The notes: a model not told the origin generated them from the letters alone. A DNA stretch of 64,000 bases from Ipomoea triloba (GCF_003576645.1 NC_044918.1:18801470-18865469); one strand, 5' to 3'. Shown: positions 1 to 8,343, counted from the first letter of the stretch. Program-made: numbers and translations.

Positions 1-576
1 GGATGGAATAATTACTTGGGTTATTCTTGTATTATTACATACCAAAGGTATATTGGCTTGGGTTATTCTTGTATTATTACATACCAAAGGTATATTGGTT
101 TGGGTTATTCTTGTATTATTACATACCAAAGGTATATTGGTGTGGGTTATTCTTGTATTATTACATACCAAAGGTATATTGGTGCTACAAGTTTTTTCAG
201 TTTGGGTATTAATTATGTTTTGTTCTTCAGTAGTTATCTCAGTTATTTTGAGATCAGTTTCAGTTATGACTTGTTTTCTTTTTTCTAAGAGTTCAAGTAT
301 TTTTTCCAGTTTTTCTTCAATTTTAGCCATTTTGTTTTCTAAAGTAGTTACTTGGTTTTCCAAGGTTCTTATTTTTTGGTTTTCCCATTGAGTATTATTA
401 GTTATAGTATTTTCTGGGATAGGTATATTGAAGTTTTTTGTAATACAATTATTACAAATTTGTTTAAGGCAAGTCTGGCATTTCCATCTTCTGTCAAAGG
501 CTGGATACCATTTACAGATATGACAACAAATGTTGTCGCTACCTGACCTATGTTTCCAGGAATGTTTACATTCCAT
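1..576 (-). CDS. Endogenous caulimovirid polyprotein, N-terminal part (open at window edge)
   Basis: On the minus strand an ATG at 576 opens a frame with no stop for 192 codons to the window edge. It overlaps the coat-protein end by 11 bases. Residues 1 to about 45 are cysteine-rich (CCHIC, CQTC, CNNC) and could bind zinc. A charged heptad stretch follows (LENQVTTLENKMAKIEEKL), which suggests a coiled coil. The visible end is four copies of a 14-residue unit. In Caulimoviridae the ORF after the coat protein encodes protease, reverse transcriptase and RNase H. Those domains would lie to the left of the window, so the polyprotein call rests on position and is inferred. The frame shows no break here. 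Confidence 0.7.
   Translation of the reverse strand, partial: MECKHSWKHRSGSDNICCHICKWYPAFDRRWKCQTCLKQICNNCITKNFNIPIPENTITNNTQWENQKIRTLENQVTTLENKMAKIEEKLEKILELLEKRKQVITETDLKITEITTEEQNIINTQTEKTCSTNIPLVCNNTRITHTNIPLVCNNTRITQTNIPLVCNNTRITQANIPLVCNNTRITQVIIPS
18..185 (-). repeat. Four tandem 42-bp repeats inside the polyprotein ORF
   Basis: Units begin at 18, 60, 102 and 144 and are nearly identical. The period is 42 bp, so the frame is kept. Each unit encodes 14 residues containing IPLVCNNTRIT with one cysteine. Single-base differences lie mainly at the unit junction. Open plus-strand frames over this array are shadows of the repeat. Confidence 0.9.
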
Positions 577-2083
577 AGTTCCAATTATTTAGTCTATCCA
601 TAAGGATATTAAGTGAGTCTTCTTCTTCAGGAATTTCAACCTCTTTGGTTTCAAATCCTTCTAAAGAACATATACTCCAGATTTCTGAAGTATCTGAAAT
701 ATCAGAAGTAATTTCAAGTATATCTTCATTAATGGTGTTTACTAAGTTTGCTTCTTCATTAAATAAGTTATTTCTGTTTGGACAGACAGAGGATAAGTGT
801 CCAGGTTTTTGACAAGCATAACAAGTTATTGTTTTCTTGTAGTTTTTGTTTGGATTGTATTTAGTAACATGTTTGTCTTTATTAAGATAAGGTTTTTTAG
901 CAGTTGATTTTCTTATGTATTTTCTTTTGACATAGTTTCTTTTAGGTTTTGCAGGTTGTCTTCTGGGAGTTGGATCATCAGGATGTCTCCCATATTGTTG
1001 TGGAGTGTAGATATTTTTACAAAAACCTACATTCTTTTGTTTTAAGTCTCTTTGGATTTGTATATAAGTACATCTGGTTTTAAGTTCACTAATAACATGT
1101 TGAATCCTAGTTCCCATGTTATCAAAAAGTTCTTCTTTAGGTATTAAATTCCAGGAATCATGGATTTCTTTTCCTAAAGGTCCAGGTAATTTTGAAAAAA
1201 GTCTTTCTCCTAAGTCTTTAGAGAAATAGTTTCCAGAGGTGCAAGCTAGTGATAAGAAGTCTATTAAGAAATCTATAACCTTATGCCAATCATACAATTG
1301 GATTTGTTCTAGATCTCTCATGGCTTCAGCTTGTCTTATAGTTAAGCCAGTATTTGCTTCTCTTCCAGTAAGAAGTGTGTGTATTTGGTAAGCAAAGTTG
1401 TGTATACTATTTCCTTGCATTGCTAATTCTGCAAGCTTATCAGGAAATTTTAGTTTAAAGGCTTCCCATGCTGCTCTAGCAGTTCCGCCTAAATAGTTTT
1501 CAGCTATTTTAATCATTTCTTCTCCGTCATTGACGTAAGGGTGTTTTGATTCAAAGTCTCTTATTATAAGTGCAGTCCATTGTTCAATATAGTTATCGAA
1601 AAGTTGTGGATGAACCCTAGTTATGTTAAGTATAGTTGGTTCATTACTAAGTATCTGTACTTCATGAGGCATTTGTTTTCCTAAAGTTCTTCTGTTTGGA
1701 TTATTTTGGTCATAAATAGTTACAGCTCTTCTGGGAGGATGTCCCAAATTATAGCTCATTTGTTCAGGATTAGTTCTGGGATATGAAGTAGTAGGATGTG
1801 ATGAAGCAGTTGCTTCGTTTTGTCTAGAGTTTATTGTTTCAATATCTGCAAAGTTTTTGACAGACATTGGTTCAGTTTCTGATTTTGTTTCCTCAACAAA
1901 ATCTTTTTTGAATTGTTCTATATCTATAAGATATTGGTGAAGTATTTCTTTCTTTGCTAAGTTTTGGTTCAGTTTTTCAATTATGTTTGTATCTATTTTG
2001 TTTTCTAGTTCTTCATTAAGTAAGTTCATTAAGTGTTCACTATGTTTAATCTTTTGTTGGATTTGTTCTTCTGTTAAGTCCAT
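566..2083 (-). CDS. Endogenous caulimovirid coat protein with CCHC zinc knuckle
   Basis: This is an intact 505-residue ORF. It starts with an acidic, helical N-terminus. A long middle part contains a gag/capsid-like helical segment (about residues 150-330). A Lys/Arg-rich stretch lies at about 375-420, then a zinc knuckle CYACQKPGHLSSVC (C-x2-C-x4-H-x4-C, residues 421-434), then an acidic tail. Basic region, CCHC knuckle and acidic end in this order are typical of Caulimoviridae capsid proteins, which package the genome. Its ATG shares one base with the movement-protein stop (TAATG), and its end overlaps the next ORF. No stop or frameshift is visible, which is unusual for an old integrated copy. 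Confidence 0.87.
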   Translation of the reverse strand: MDLTEEQIQQKIKHSEHLMNLLNEELENKIDTNIIEKLNQNLAKKEILHQYLIDIEQFKKDFVEETKSETEPMSVKNFADIETINSRQNEATASSHPTTSYPRTNPEQMSYNLGHPPRRAVTIYDQNNPNRRTLGKQMPHEVQILSNEPTILNITRVHPQLFDNYIEQWTALIIRDFESKHPYVNDGEEMIKIAENYLGGTARAAWEAFKLKFPDKLAELAMQGNSIHNFAYQIHTLLTGREANTGLTIRQAEAMRDLEQIQLYDWHKVIDFLIDFLSLACTSGNYFSKDLGERLFSKLPGPLGKEIHDSWNLIPKEELFDNMGTRIQHVISELKTRCTYIQIQRDLKQKNVGFCKNIYTPQQYGRHPDDPTPRRQPAKPKRNYVKRKYIRKSTAKKPYLNKDKHVTKYNPNKNYKKTITCYACQKPGHLSSVCPNRNNLFNEEANLVNTINEDILEITSDISDTSEIWSICSLEGFETKEVEIPEEEDSLNILMDRLNNWNYGM

Positions 2084-3127
2084 TAGTTCTCTTCTTCTAA
2101 ATCTTTTTGGTCAGAAGCTTCATAGTTTCCAAATCTTAAACATAGAGGTCCATTTTTTCCCTCTGAGTAAGAAGTTATTTCAGTAGGTTTTAAAGTTTCA
2201 GGTTTAGTTACAAAAGTTTCAATCTTCCACTCTTCTCCAGCTAAAAGAGAAGATGAGATTGGTTTTGGTCCAAAGAATTTTATCCCTTTGGACTCAATAG
2301 TTTTGACAATACTGTCAATTTTGATTTTGTATTTAGGACAGACTTGAGTAGATAATTTTCCAATGAAAATTATATCTACTGACAAGTTTGCTCCTTGGAA
2401 GTTTCCGAATCCTTTAGTTTGGATTTGGAAAAGGAATTTGTGAATGTCTTTTAAAGCTATAGTGTAGTCAGGAAGTAAATAATGTACTCCTACATTATTG
2501 TTCATGTCTACCTCAATTGCTCCTATCATTTGAGCTTGAGTTGAATCTTGAATTCTAGTATCTAAAGCAGTTATGAGTACTTTAGCTCCGTACTCTTTCC
2601 TGATCAATCCTTTGATCACAACAGTTATCATTCCAAGATGAACGTAATTCATCTTTTTAAGTTTAAGTTGCTTAATACTCTCTTCAGTCATTAAGCTAAA
2701 AGTTTCTGCTCTTCCGTCTGGAATTTCGAGCATTTCTGATCTATGAGTTTTGATTAAACTAGAGTCATTCTGCATGAATCCAGTTCTGTACAAAGTAGAA
2801 GGTCTCAAAGTATTGATGAAGTCATTTGACATCACCTCAGTATCTCTGTCAATATTAACAATTTGTTCTATAATCTGAGTATTTCTACTCTGATTAGGTC
2901 TAAAAAGTCTTCCTACCCATGTAGAACTAGTAGTTTGNGTCATTTGACATTACCTCAGTATCTCTGTCAATATTAACAATTTGTTCTATAATCTGAGTAT
3001 TTCTACTCTGATTAGGTCTAAAAAGTCTTCCTACCCATGTAGAACTAGTAGTTTGGTCTAAAGTTGTGGTTCTCGAAGAACTCGGTTCTTCAGAAATAGT
3101 TCTTGGTGTTCCAGTAAAGGGTCTCAT
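2083..3127 (-). CDS. Endogenous caulimovirid movement protein (30K type), interrupted by an assembly-type duplication
   Basis: The ORF starts at ATG 3127, inside an ATGA overlap with the stop of the upstream coiled-coil ORF, and ends at 2083. Residues such as LITALDTRI, GAIEVDMNNN and the beta-rich middle fit the 30K movement-protein superfamily, which lets plant viruses pass through plasmodesmata. The frame is split into a 5' piece (3127 to about 2927) and a 3' piece (about 2943 to 2083). The cause is a 117-bp segment present twice around a single N at 2938. The extra 118 bases are not a multiple of three, so the frame shifts. The break therefore looks like an unmerged contig overlap rather than decay. 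The family call is from recall, without a profile search. Confidence 0.8.
2821..3055. repeat. 117-bp direct duplication flanking a single N (2938)
   Basis: Bases 2821-2937 and 2939-3055 match except for one C/T difference near the left end. They are separated only by an N. This is what a scaffold join of two overlapping contigs looks like. It is the sole lesion seen in the movement-protein gene. Confidence 0.9.
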
Positions 3128-3435
3128 TTCTTATTTAGTTCTTCTTTATAATCTTTAAGATTATATACTAAGAAGTTTGTTTGTTTCTTTTTTGTAAGTT
3201 GCCTAGTTTCTGTTGACACTTTAATTTGTGAAAACTTCTGGGAAAGTTGGTCTATTGTTTTGTTTAAGTTATCAAACTCTTTTGGAGTTTGTTGTGGTTG
3301 TTTTCCTTTAAGTATTAAGTCTATTTTTTCTATCATAGTGTTTACTTGTAAAGTTAAGTTTTTTATTCTTTCTTCTATTTTATCAAAAGAAGTTTTTAAG
3401 TATTGGATTTTGTTGTTTAAGTCTTCCATTAACAA
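3124..3435 (-). CDS. Endogenous caulimovirid coiled-coil protein (virion-associated-protein-like)
   Basis: This ORF has 103 residues from ATG 3435, or 101 from ATG 3429. The second start gives the TAATG junction used elsewhere in this virus. Heptad-like Leu/Ile spacing runs over about residues 3-75 (for example IQYLKTSFDKIEERIKNLTL), and the C-terminal third is basic. Small coiled-coil proteins lie just upstream of the movement/coat module in several Caulimoviridae and bind virions, so the role is inferred from size, heptads and position. It ends in an ATGA overlap with the movement protein. No homologue is recognised by sequence. Confidence 0.6.
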   Translation of the reverse strand: MLMEDLNNKIQYLKTSFDKIEERIKNLTLQVNTMIEKIDLILKGKQPQQTPKEFDNLNKTIDQLSQKFSQIKVSTETRQLTKKKQTNFLVYNLKDYKEELNKK

Positions 3436-3674
3436 GTGATAATAGAAAATATTTTTTCTATCCTTTTTGCCATATAAGAATGGTAGTGGAATTCTAAGAA
3501 GTGTTCTTTATAAAAGTCATCTGTGTAATCATCATAATCTTTTATGATAAAGTTGTATATTTTTGCAAAGTTTCTATGGTGATACAGCTGTGATTTAAGT
3601 TCTTTGATTGCTTTCAAATAGCTTAAATTTAAGTGTTCTAGTTGTAGTTCAGCTATTAGTTCTTTTAAGTTCAT
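3429..3674 (-). CDS. Endogenous caulimovirid small ORF e (81 aa)
   Basis: The product is not recognised. It is helix-rich, with Leu-rich heptads at the N-terminus (LIAELQLEHLNLSYLKAI), a Tyr/Asp/His-rich middle (DYDDYTDDFYKEH) and a terminal cysteine (IITC). The N-terminus resembles the repeat unit of the preceding ORF, and the ending resembles those of ORFs c and d. It begins one base after the previous stop and shares a base with the next start. This compact spacing suggests translation by reinitiation from one long transcript. Confidence 0.6.
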   Translation of the reverse strand: MNLKELIAELQLEHLNLSYLKAIKELKSQLYHHRNFAKIYNFIIKDYDDYTDDFYKEHFLEFHYHSYMAKRIEKIFSIITC

Positions 3675-3675
3675 G

Positions 3676-4035
3676 TTAACAGATAAGAGTTGACATAAGA
3701 TTTACTGAAATTTTGTACATCCAGTTGTGAAAGTTATATTCATGTAAACAAGCATAGTAATAGTCGTCATGTGGTATATCAATAGTTATTTCTCTGTATA
3801 TTAAAGTTTGGGCTCTATGATGGTTAATACGAAATTTTATTGTTTCTATTAACTCAAAATAGTTTAAGTTTTCTAACTGTATTGTTTCTATTAACTCAAA
3901 ATAGTTTAAGTTTTCTAACTGCAAAGTATCTATTAACTCAAAATAGTTTAAGTTTTCTAACTGCAAAGTAGCTATTAACTCAAAATAGTTTAAGTTTTCT
4001 AACTGCAAAGTAGCTACCATTTCTGCGTAATTCAT
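3676..4035 (-). CDS. Endogenous caulimovirid small ORF d (119 aa) with 14-residue repeats
   Basis: The product is not recognised. About half of it (residues 7-66) is four copies of a 14-residue unit with core LQLENLNYFELI, two heptads long, which predicts a coiled coil. The rest (INHHRAQTLIYREI to the LIC end) resembles ORF e in length and in its Tyr/Asp/His content. ORF d may therefore be an ORF-e-like protein with an expanded repeat. Its ATG follows the previous stop by one base and its stop precedes the next ATG by one base. The repeat is a clean 42-bp tandem array at about 3845-4025. Confidence 0.6.
   Translation of the reverse strand: MNYAEMVATLQLENLNYFELIATLQLENLNYFELIDTLQLENLNYFELIETIQLENLNYFELIETIKFRINHHRAQTLIYREITIDIPHDDYYYACLHEYNFHNWMYKISVNLMSTLIC
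3845..4025 (-). repeat. 42-bp tandem repeats in small ORF d
   Basis: About four copies of a 42-bp unit (TCAAAATAGTTTAAGTTTTC core on the plus strand) keep the reading frame. The period equals that of the unrelated array at 18-185 in the same viral copy. Confidence 0.85.
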
Positions 4036-4036
4036 T

Positions 4037-4246
4037 TTAGCATATTATTTTTGAAAGAAGATCTTCAATTTCTTTCACAGTTTTTTTTGTCTCAGTATAA
4101 TAAAGCAAAGTTTGTATATAATAAGGATCTAACTTCTTGTTTGGAATAGAGTCAAAGTTTTTTAGAACTTGTTTGTGTTGTTTCATTTGAGAAGTAAAAT
4201 ATTTGTGGTAAAGTTTCAAGTTTGATTTTCTTTCGAAAAAGTTCAT
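4037..4246 (-). CDS. Endogenous caulimovirid small ORF c (69 aa)
   Basis: This is a basic, helix-rich product of unknown function ending in KIIC. Like ORFs a and b it is 67-69 residues long, with a Lys/Arg-rich first helix, a short Pro/Asp break (KLDPYY) and a second helix. Its stop lies one base before the next ATG. The shared size and layout suggest that the small ORFs are paralogues, but identity is too low to prove this by eye. Confidence 0.55.
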   Translation of the reverse strand: MNFFERKSNLKLYHKYFTSQMKQHKQVLKNFDSIPNKKLDPYYIQTLLYYTETKKTVKEIEDLLSKIIC

Positions 4247-4258
4247 AAGAAAGTCTTA

Positions 4259-4462
4259 TCAATCTGTAAATTCAGTTATAAGGCTTCTAGTAGCTCTTAT
4301 AGATCTTACCAAAGCTTTTTGGTAAGGGTGTTGTCTAAAAGCAATTGGGTCTTGTATCTCAAGTTCAAAATTTCTAAGTTGTCTATATAAATAATCAAGG
4401 CTTGCCTTGGCATGCTTGATATTTACAAGAAAAGTGTTTCCAGAATACCTAGGAGTATTCAT
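4259..4462 (-). CDS. Endogenous caulimovirid small ORF b (67 aa)
   Basis: The product is not recognised. It has two predicted helices around a Pro-containing break (IQDPIAFRQHPYQ) and is rich in Arg and Lys. ATG 4462 follows the ORF a stop by one base. A 12-base gap separates its stop from ORF c, the largest gap in the block. Confidence 0.55.
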   Translation of the reverse strand: MNTPRYSGNTFLVNIKHAKASLDYLYRQLRNFELEIQDPIAFRQHPYQKALVRSIRATRSLITEFTD

Positions 4463-4463
4463 A

Positions 4464-4673
4464 TTAATGAGTTACTTTTGCAAAAAGTTTTTCAAAATAA
4501 GTTTTTTCTTTAAGTAAATGTTTGTAAGCATAATAACAGTGTCTATAGTAAAGGTTTTTCTTGTTAAAGTTTGGATTTTCTTCAACAAGAGGTCTATATA
4601 TTTTAAGTTGTCTTATGACTTCTCTATATTGTCTTTTCATGATAATAAAGGTATCAAAATAAGTATATTCCAT
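4464..4673 (-). CDS. Endogenous caulimovirid small ORF a (69 aa), first ORF after the primer site
   Basis: The product is not recognised. It is basic and aromatic, with a Lys/Arg helix, a break (RPLVEENPNF) and a Tyr-rich second helix (LYYRHCYYAYKHLL). It is the first ORF after the reverse-transcription primer site, which lies 28 bases upstream, so it would be the first cistron of the viral pregenomic RNA. Confidence 0.55.
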   Translation of the reverse strand: MEYTYFDTFIIMKRQYREVIRQLKIYRPLVEENPNFNKKNLYYRHCYYAYKHLLKEKTYFEKLFAKVTH

Positions 4674-4700
4674 TAAAGTTTTGTCTCAGAAATCGTAAAA

Positions 4701-4712
4701 GCTCTGATACCA
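4701..4712 (-). promoter_or_regulatory. Pararetroviral tRNA-Met primer-binding site
   Basis: The minus strand reads TGGTATCAGAGC, the consensus complementary to the 3' end of plant initiator tRNA-Met. It primes minus-strand DNA synthesis in all Caulimoviridae. It sits just before the small-ORF block, as expected, and fixes the family and orientation independently of protein similarity. Confidence 0.92.
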
Positions 4713-4982
4713 AATAAGAGGGGGGGTGCTCCCGCAGGAGTGAAGTATGCCTTTAGTAAAGGGTTTGTAAAGAGTATAAAGAGAAAATTTTAGTCTGTCT
4801 CTGGTCCACTGGAATAATTCCAGTTTCTTCTATCCCAATCATCAGTTTCATGATGATTATTATAAGTGGGAAAGTTGAATATTTGGAGTTTATTACCAAG
4901 ATGGTAAGTGGCGTTTACCTCAAAAGGTCTAAGGAAACCTCTGAAGTCGGATATGTGATTTGAAGTAATTACAAAGTGTGTC
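4713..4982 (-). other. Probable viral leader upstream of the primer site
   Basis: No ORF is seen. On the minus strand CTCCTGCGGGAG forms a small hairpin 15-35 bases before the primer site. A TATA-like TTTATAC lies near 4778, but there is no independent support for a promoter. Similarity to the viral part cannot be traced past about 4980, where a host-type MITE begins. Confidence 0.4.
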
Positions 4983-5206
4983 CTTAATCAGGTGAGAACC
5001 ATTGATATAGTAAATCTAACGGTTGAAATAAACAAAATTTTGTAATATTTATGAAAATGACCCCGCTCATTTTAAAAGTTTATAATATTTATGAAAATGA
5101 CCCCGCTCAATTTTTACTTGATTTCTCATCCGTCAGATATTGCAGATCAAAGATTTAAATTTATCCTCACCTTCTCACTTGGGGGCATAGTTCTCATATG
5201 ATTAAG
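4983..5206. mobile_element. MITE-like element next to the viral insertion
   Basis: The ends are imperfect inverted repeats: CTTAATCAGGTGAGAACC on the left, and CTTAATCATATGAGAACT as the reverse complement of the right. Inside, a segment with core TTATGAAAATGACCCCGCTC is present twice (about 5045-5071 and 5083-5109). It marks the right limit of recognisable viral sequence. No clear target duplication is seen. Confidence 0.5.
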
Positions 5207-6709
5207 ATTATATATATATATATATATTCAAATGAAGACACATATAAGGAAGATGATTAGGACAATTATAGTTCATTGCATTTTAATAATGAATGGTTTA
5301 GATTAATTGTAATTTTTAGATTATTGGGTTGGGGGTATTTAGGTAACTTTAGTTTTATTCTTATTTTTAGTGTGTTTTATTTTAGGTGACTATTAATCTA
5401 TTACTATTCCATTACTCCACACCATAACCGTGTGTCTCTCTCATTTTTCAGCCCCTCTCGTCGTCTCTCGATCGGTTCCTTCGGCAATGAGATCTAAGGA
5501 GGAAAGCTTCGCGGGCATGTTGAACACAATATAATCACAAATGGCTCACGAGATTTAAATGCATGTTAAAAACTACTTTCTGCACTAATTAAACTATTAA
5601 AATTCGTTGTACCCACTCTCGAACTAGATGACTACTTTTTCGGTTAAATTTTTAAAACACTTACAAAGTCATTTTTTATTGAACTAATTATACATACACA
5701 AAGCTAACATTTTTCAAAATAGAATACTAGAAATTGTTTATCACACTGTCAGTTATATTAGCCTTATAGTACTTAGTAGCATTTTGAACTTTGAATTGCT
5801 ATTTTGTTATATAATGTTTAGATTTTGGATATGAATTATGTGATTATGTGATAGTATGTTTCGAAAAATTAGGAAATGTTGACATTTGGAGCTCTTAAAT
5901 CAAACAGAATACTGAACCGAATTAAATCCGAACTGAAACCGAATCAAAATCTAATGTTAAACAGAACGATTTAATTTTTTTAAACTGAAAAATCAAAACC
6001 GAAATTGAAAAATCGAACCGGAGCCCAAAACGTCCACCCCTAATAAAAAATGTCTACATCAAGGATTTGAGAGTGAGAATAAAATTTAGGAGTAAAATTT
6101 GAGAGTCAGATAATAATTTCCTAAAAAAATATAATTTACTGTTCGTAGCTACTTTCTCAAGTAGCTAGGCTCAAACCTACTCCCTTCCATGTAAAAGTGT
6201 AAATCGGGTGCCACGAGACCATAAGGTCTTTGTCAATTTACAACTTGATAAAACATGCAATATTGTAAACTTTTCCAAACATATAATTCTAATAACGTAA
6301 AACTCGGCGTATACAACGTTACAATTTGGCGTGTTATTGCCTCTCGTCAAAAAGTGGAGTAATTGCAAAAAGAAGGAAAGGAGATAGTAATGTGGGGTGT
6401 CCAGATCACTGATCAGATCCATAAAAGACAATCCACGTGTGACATATCAAAGTCAAACGTCGGACGAATCAAGGGCGGAGAGGAGTTGACTGGAAAATAT
6501 TTCACATGCCGAGCCGACCAGACCGATGTAGATTGAGATTCGCCATTAATTAAGTTATATGAATTAAAAGTCATTAGCCTTGTGCTCAAATGACATGTAG
6601 TGGCTCTCTTATATGAAAGGTTACAAGATTGAGCCTCAGTAGAAATATGTATGAACAACAGATACTACAATGTAATAGGGTTAGTTGTATTCAAAAAAAA
6701 AAGTTATAT
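5207..6709. other. Intergenic, AT-rich, with repeat remnants
   Basis: A TA run (about 5208-5228) is followed by unassigned AT-rich DNA. Around 5890-6040 there is a stretch rich in the AACCGAA motif ending CCACCCCTA, also seen in opposite orientation near 29540-29690 and typical of dispersed plant repeats. SINE fragments lie at about 6195-6240 (minus) and 6570-6705 (plus). No gene is supported. Confidence 0.6.
6570..6705 (+). mobile_element. tRNA-derived SINE copy with A-rich tail
   Basis: It shares CAGATACTACAATGTAATAG and the TATTCAAAAAA tail with other copies at 6891, 23330 (minus) and 24562. The 5' part retains a degenerate pol III A-box region (GACATGTAGTGG). Confidence 0.5.
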
Positions 6710-7100
6710 GAATTAATAACCGTTTTGATTCATCGACTACACCGTAATTATTAAATTGATTCTCGATTATTAATTTTGATCAACTAAATCTTCAATTATT
6801 GATTTCATAATAAATTTGGTTCTCTGTAATTATTAAATTGATTTTCGATCATTTTGACAATTGAGAACCAATTTATTAATTACAGCATAGGCCAAAGACC
6901 TTGTGGTCTAGTGGCACTCGGTGTCCCGAAAAACACTCTCACATGGATGATGAGGGTGGGTTCGAATCTCAGTGGAGGCTGGGTTCGAACCTCAGTGGAG
7001 ACAACTGTTGACTCTTTATGCTTCAGTAGCTATGAACAGATACTACATTGTCATAGAGTCAGTAGCACTAAAAATCGAGGACCAAAACGGTCAATAATTC
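6710..7100. mobile_element. MITE split by a SINE
   Basis: The left end GAATTAATAACCGTTTTGAT is inverted relative to the right end (reverse complement GAATTATTGACCGTTTTGGT). The interior is AT-rich and is interrupted at about 6890-7075 by a SINE, so the SINE arrived later. No target duplication could be assigned. Confidence 0.55.
6891..7075 (+). mobile_element. tRNA-derived SINE with a duplicated B box
   Basis: GACCTTGTGGTCTAGTGGCA carries an A-box-like promoter, and GGGTTCGAATCTC fits a pol III B box. The B-box segment occurs twice in tandem (about 6958-6980 and 6981-7003). The copy ends with the family 3' part CAGATACTACATTGTCATAG and lies inside a MITE. Confidence 0.65.
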
Positions 7101-7309
7101 TTAAGTAAACGACTAATGAGGTTAGGCAAGTTCTGTCCAACCTTTTAAGGACTTGAGGGATTGTTTGGTTAGCCCGATAGGGACAAGGGATCAATTAACT
7201 TTTGGAATATGAATAGCCAAGTTTTTCTCATTAATTTGAATACTCCATATTATTTAATTAGGTGATGAGTAATTAATAGAGTAAAAACAATTATACTTTC
7301 TAAGTTTTA

Positions 7310-7440
7310 TGTCAAGACCTTGTCTTCTAGTGGCACCAAGTTGTACTTCTATATGGGTGATTGTGGGTTCGAGCCGCAATATTGATTCTTTGTGCTTCAG
7401 TAGGTTACGTTAAAATACTAAAAAAATACTTTCTAAGATT
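7310..7440 (+). mobile_element. tRNA-derived SINE copy
   Basis: AGACCTTGTCTTCTAGTGGC (A box) is followed by GTGGGTTCGAGCCGC (B box) and then a truncated A-rich end. It is the same family as the 6891 and 24562 copies. Confidence 0.6.
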
Positions 7441-8072
7441 TATATTGTTAAATTAATTCATTTTATTTATTTTTAATCATTTTTATAATTTTTAAATTTA
7501 ATGTTTTTACTTTTTATGTTTAATATAATTTTAAAATGAATAAATTATATTCACTAATACTGTATTTAAAAGTAAAAAATAAATAAATTGTAAATAATTA
7601 CATTCAAGACAAGTTATTTGTGTCATGTAACTGTTTATGGTCGTTTATGATTTGTGTTGAAGATCTTATATTAAATTTTATTTTTTTCAACAATTGTTCC
7701 ACATCTTTGTGCGTCCAGTGCGCATTTTTGCCTTCTAGTGCACATTTTTCCTTATTTCAGTGCACATTGTTGAAGTTCATAGGTGGGGAATTTTTTTAAT
7801 CTCTGGCTGAGATTCTATCTCACTTCTCACCTGGAACTTTTATCTCACCCGAACCCCTTCATATATATAGTAGACTTGCGGAGCGGATTAAAACATAATG
7901 AATTTTTATAAGTCACATCCGCATCCAATCTACTAGTGACAGATTTCCATTAAATGAATCGGCACTCCATCTACTTTAAGTGAATGTGGATGATATAAAC
8001 GCAGATTAGGCGAATTTGACAAATTGGAACGAATTTGGTGAATCCTTGCTCCCCCTATATATATATTGCAAT
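7441..8072. other. Intergenic, no gene seen
   Basis: AT-rich spacer with short TA runs near 7861 and 8054. No ORF with coding character and no clear repeat structure was recognised. Confidence 0.5.
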
Positions 8073-8343
8073 GGAAAAGTTACATTTTTTGTCATTCAAT
8101 TATGCCAATGGTACAATCTTAGTTCCTGAATTAACGTGTAACCATCTTTCATCTTTCAGTTATTTGCATAGTAACAATTTTAGCCCCTAAAGGACCAAAT
8201 CACTCACTTTATTAAGTGACATTAGTTGCAAAAATAATCTTCAAGAAACTAAAATTATCACAATTAAAGATGGTCATGCATATAATCCAGGCACTAAGTT
8301 CATATCACGGATATAACTGAATGACCAAAAACATTATTTTTCC
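8073..8343. mobile_element. Foldback MITE with 9-bp target duplication
   Basis: Long inverted arms begin GGAAAAGTTACATTTTTTGT on the left and GGAAAAATAATGTTTTTGGT on the right (reverse complement). They are flanked by TATTGCAAT (8064-8072) and TATTGCGAT (8344-8352). A 9-bp duplication points to Mutator-type transposition. It lies 3' of the PPR gene. Confidence 0.75.

Noticed and set aside
16..391. Plus-strand frames over the first 400 bases with tandem repeats
   Set aside because: They are the complement of the 42-bp array in the minus-strand viral polyprotein, which has the continuous frame and the viral context.
402..584. Minus-strand 60-codon frame starting at 584
   Set aside because: It overlaps the polyprotein start in another frame and lacks its Cys pattern; ATG 576 gives a frame open to the window edge.
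4776..4785. TATA-like element upstream of the viral primer site
   Set aside because: A 7-base AT match in AT-rich DNA; in this virus family the promoter usually lies hundreds of bases before the primer site.
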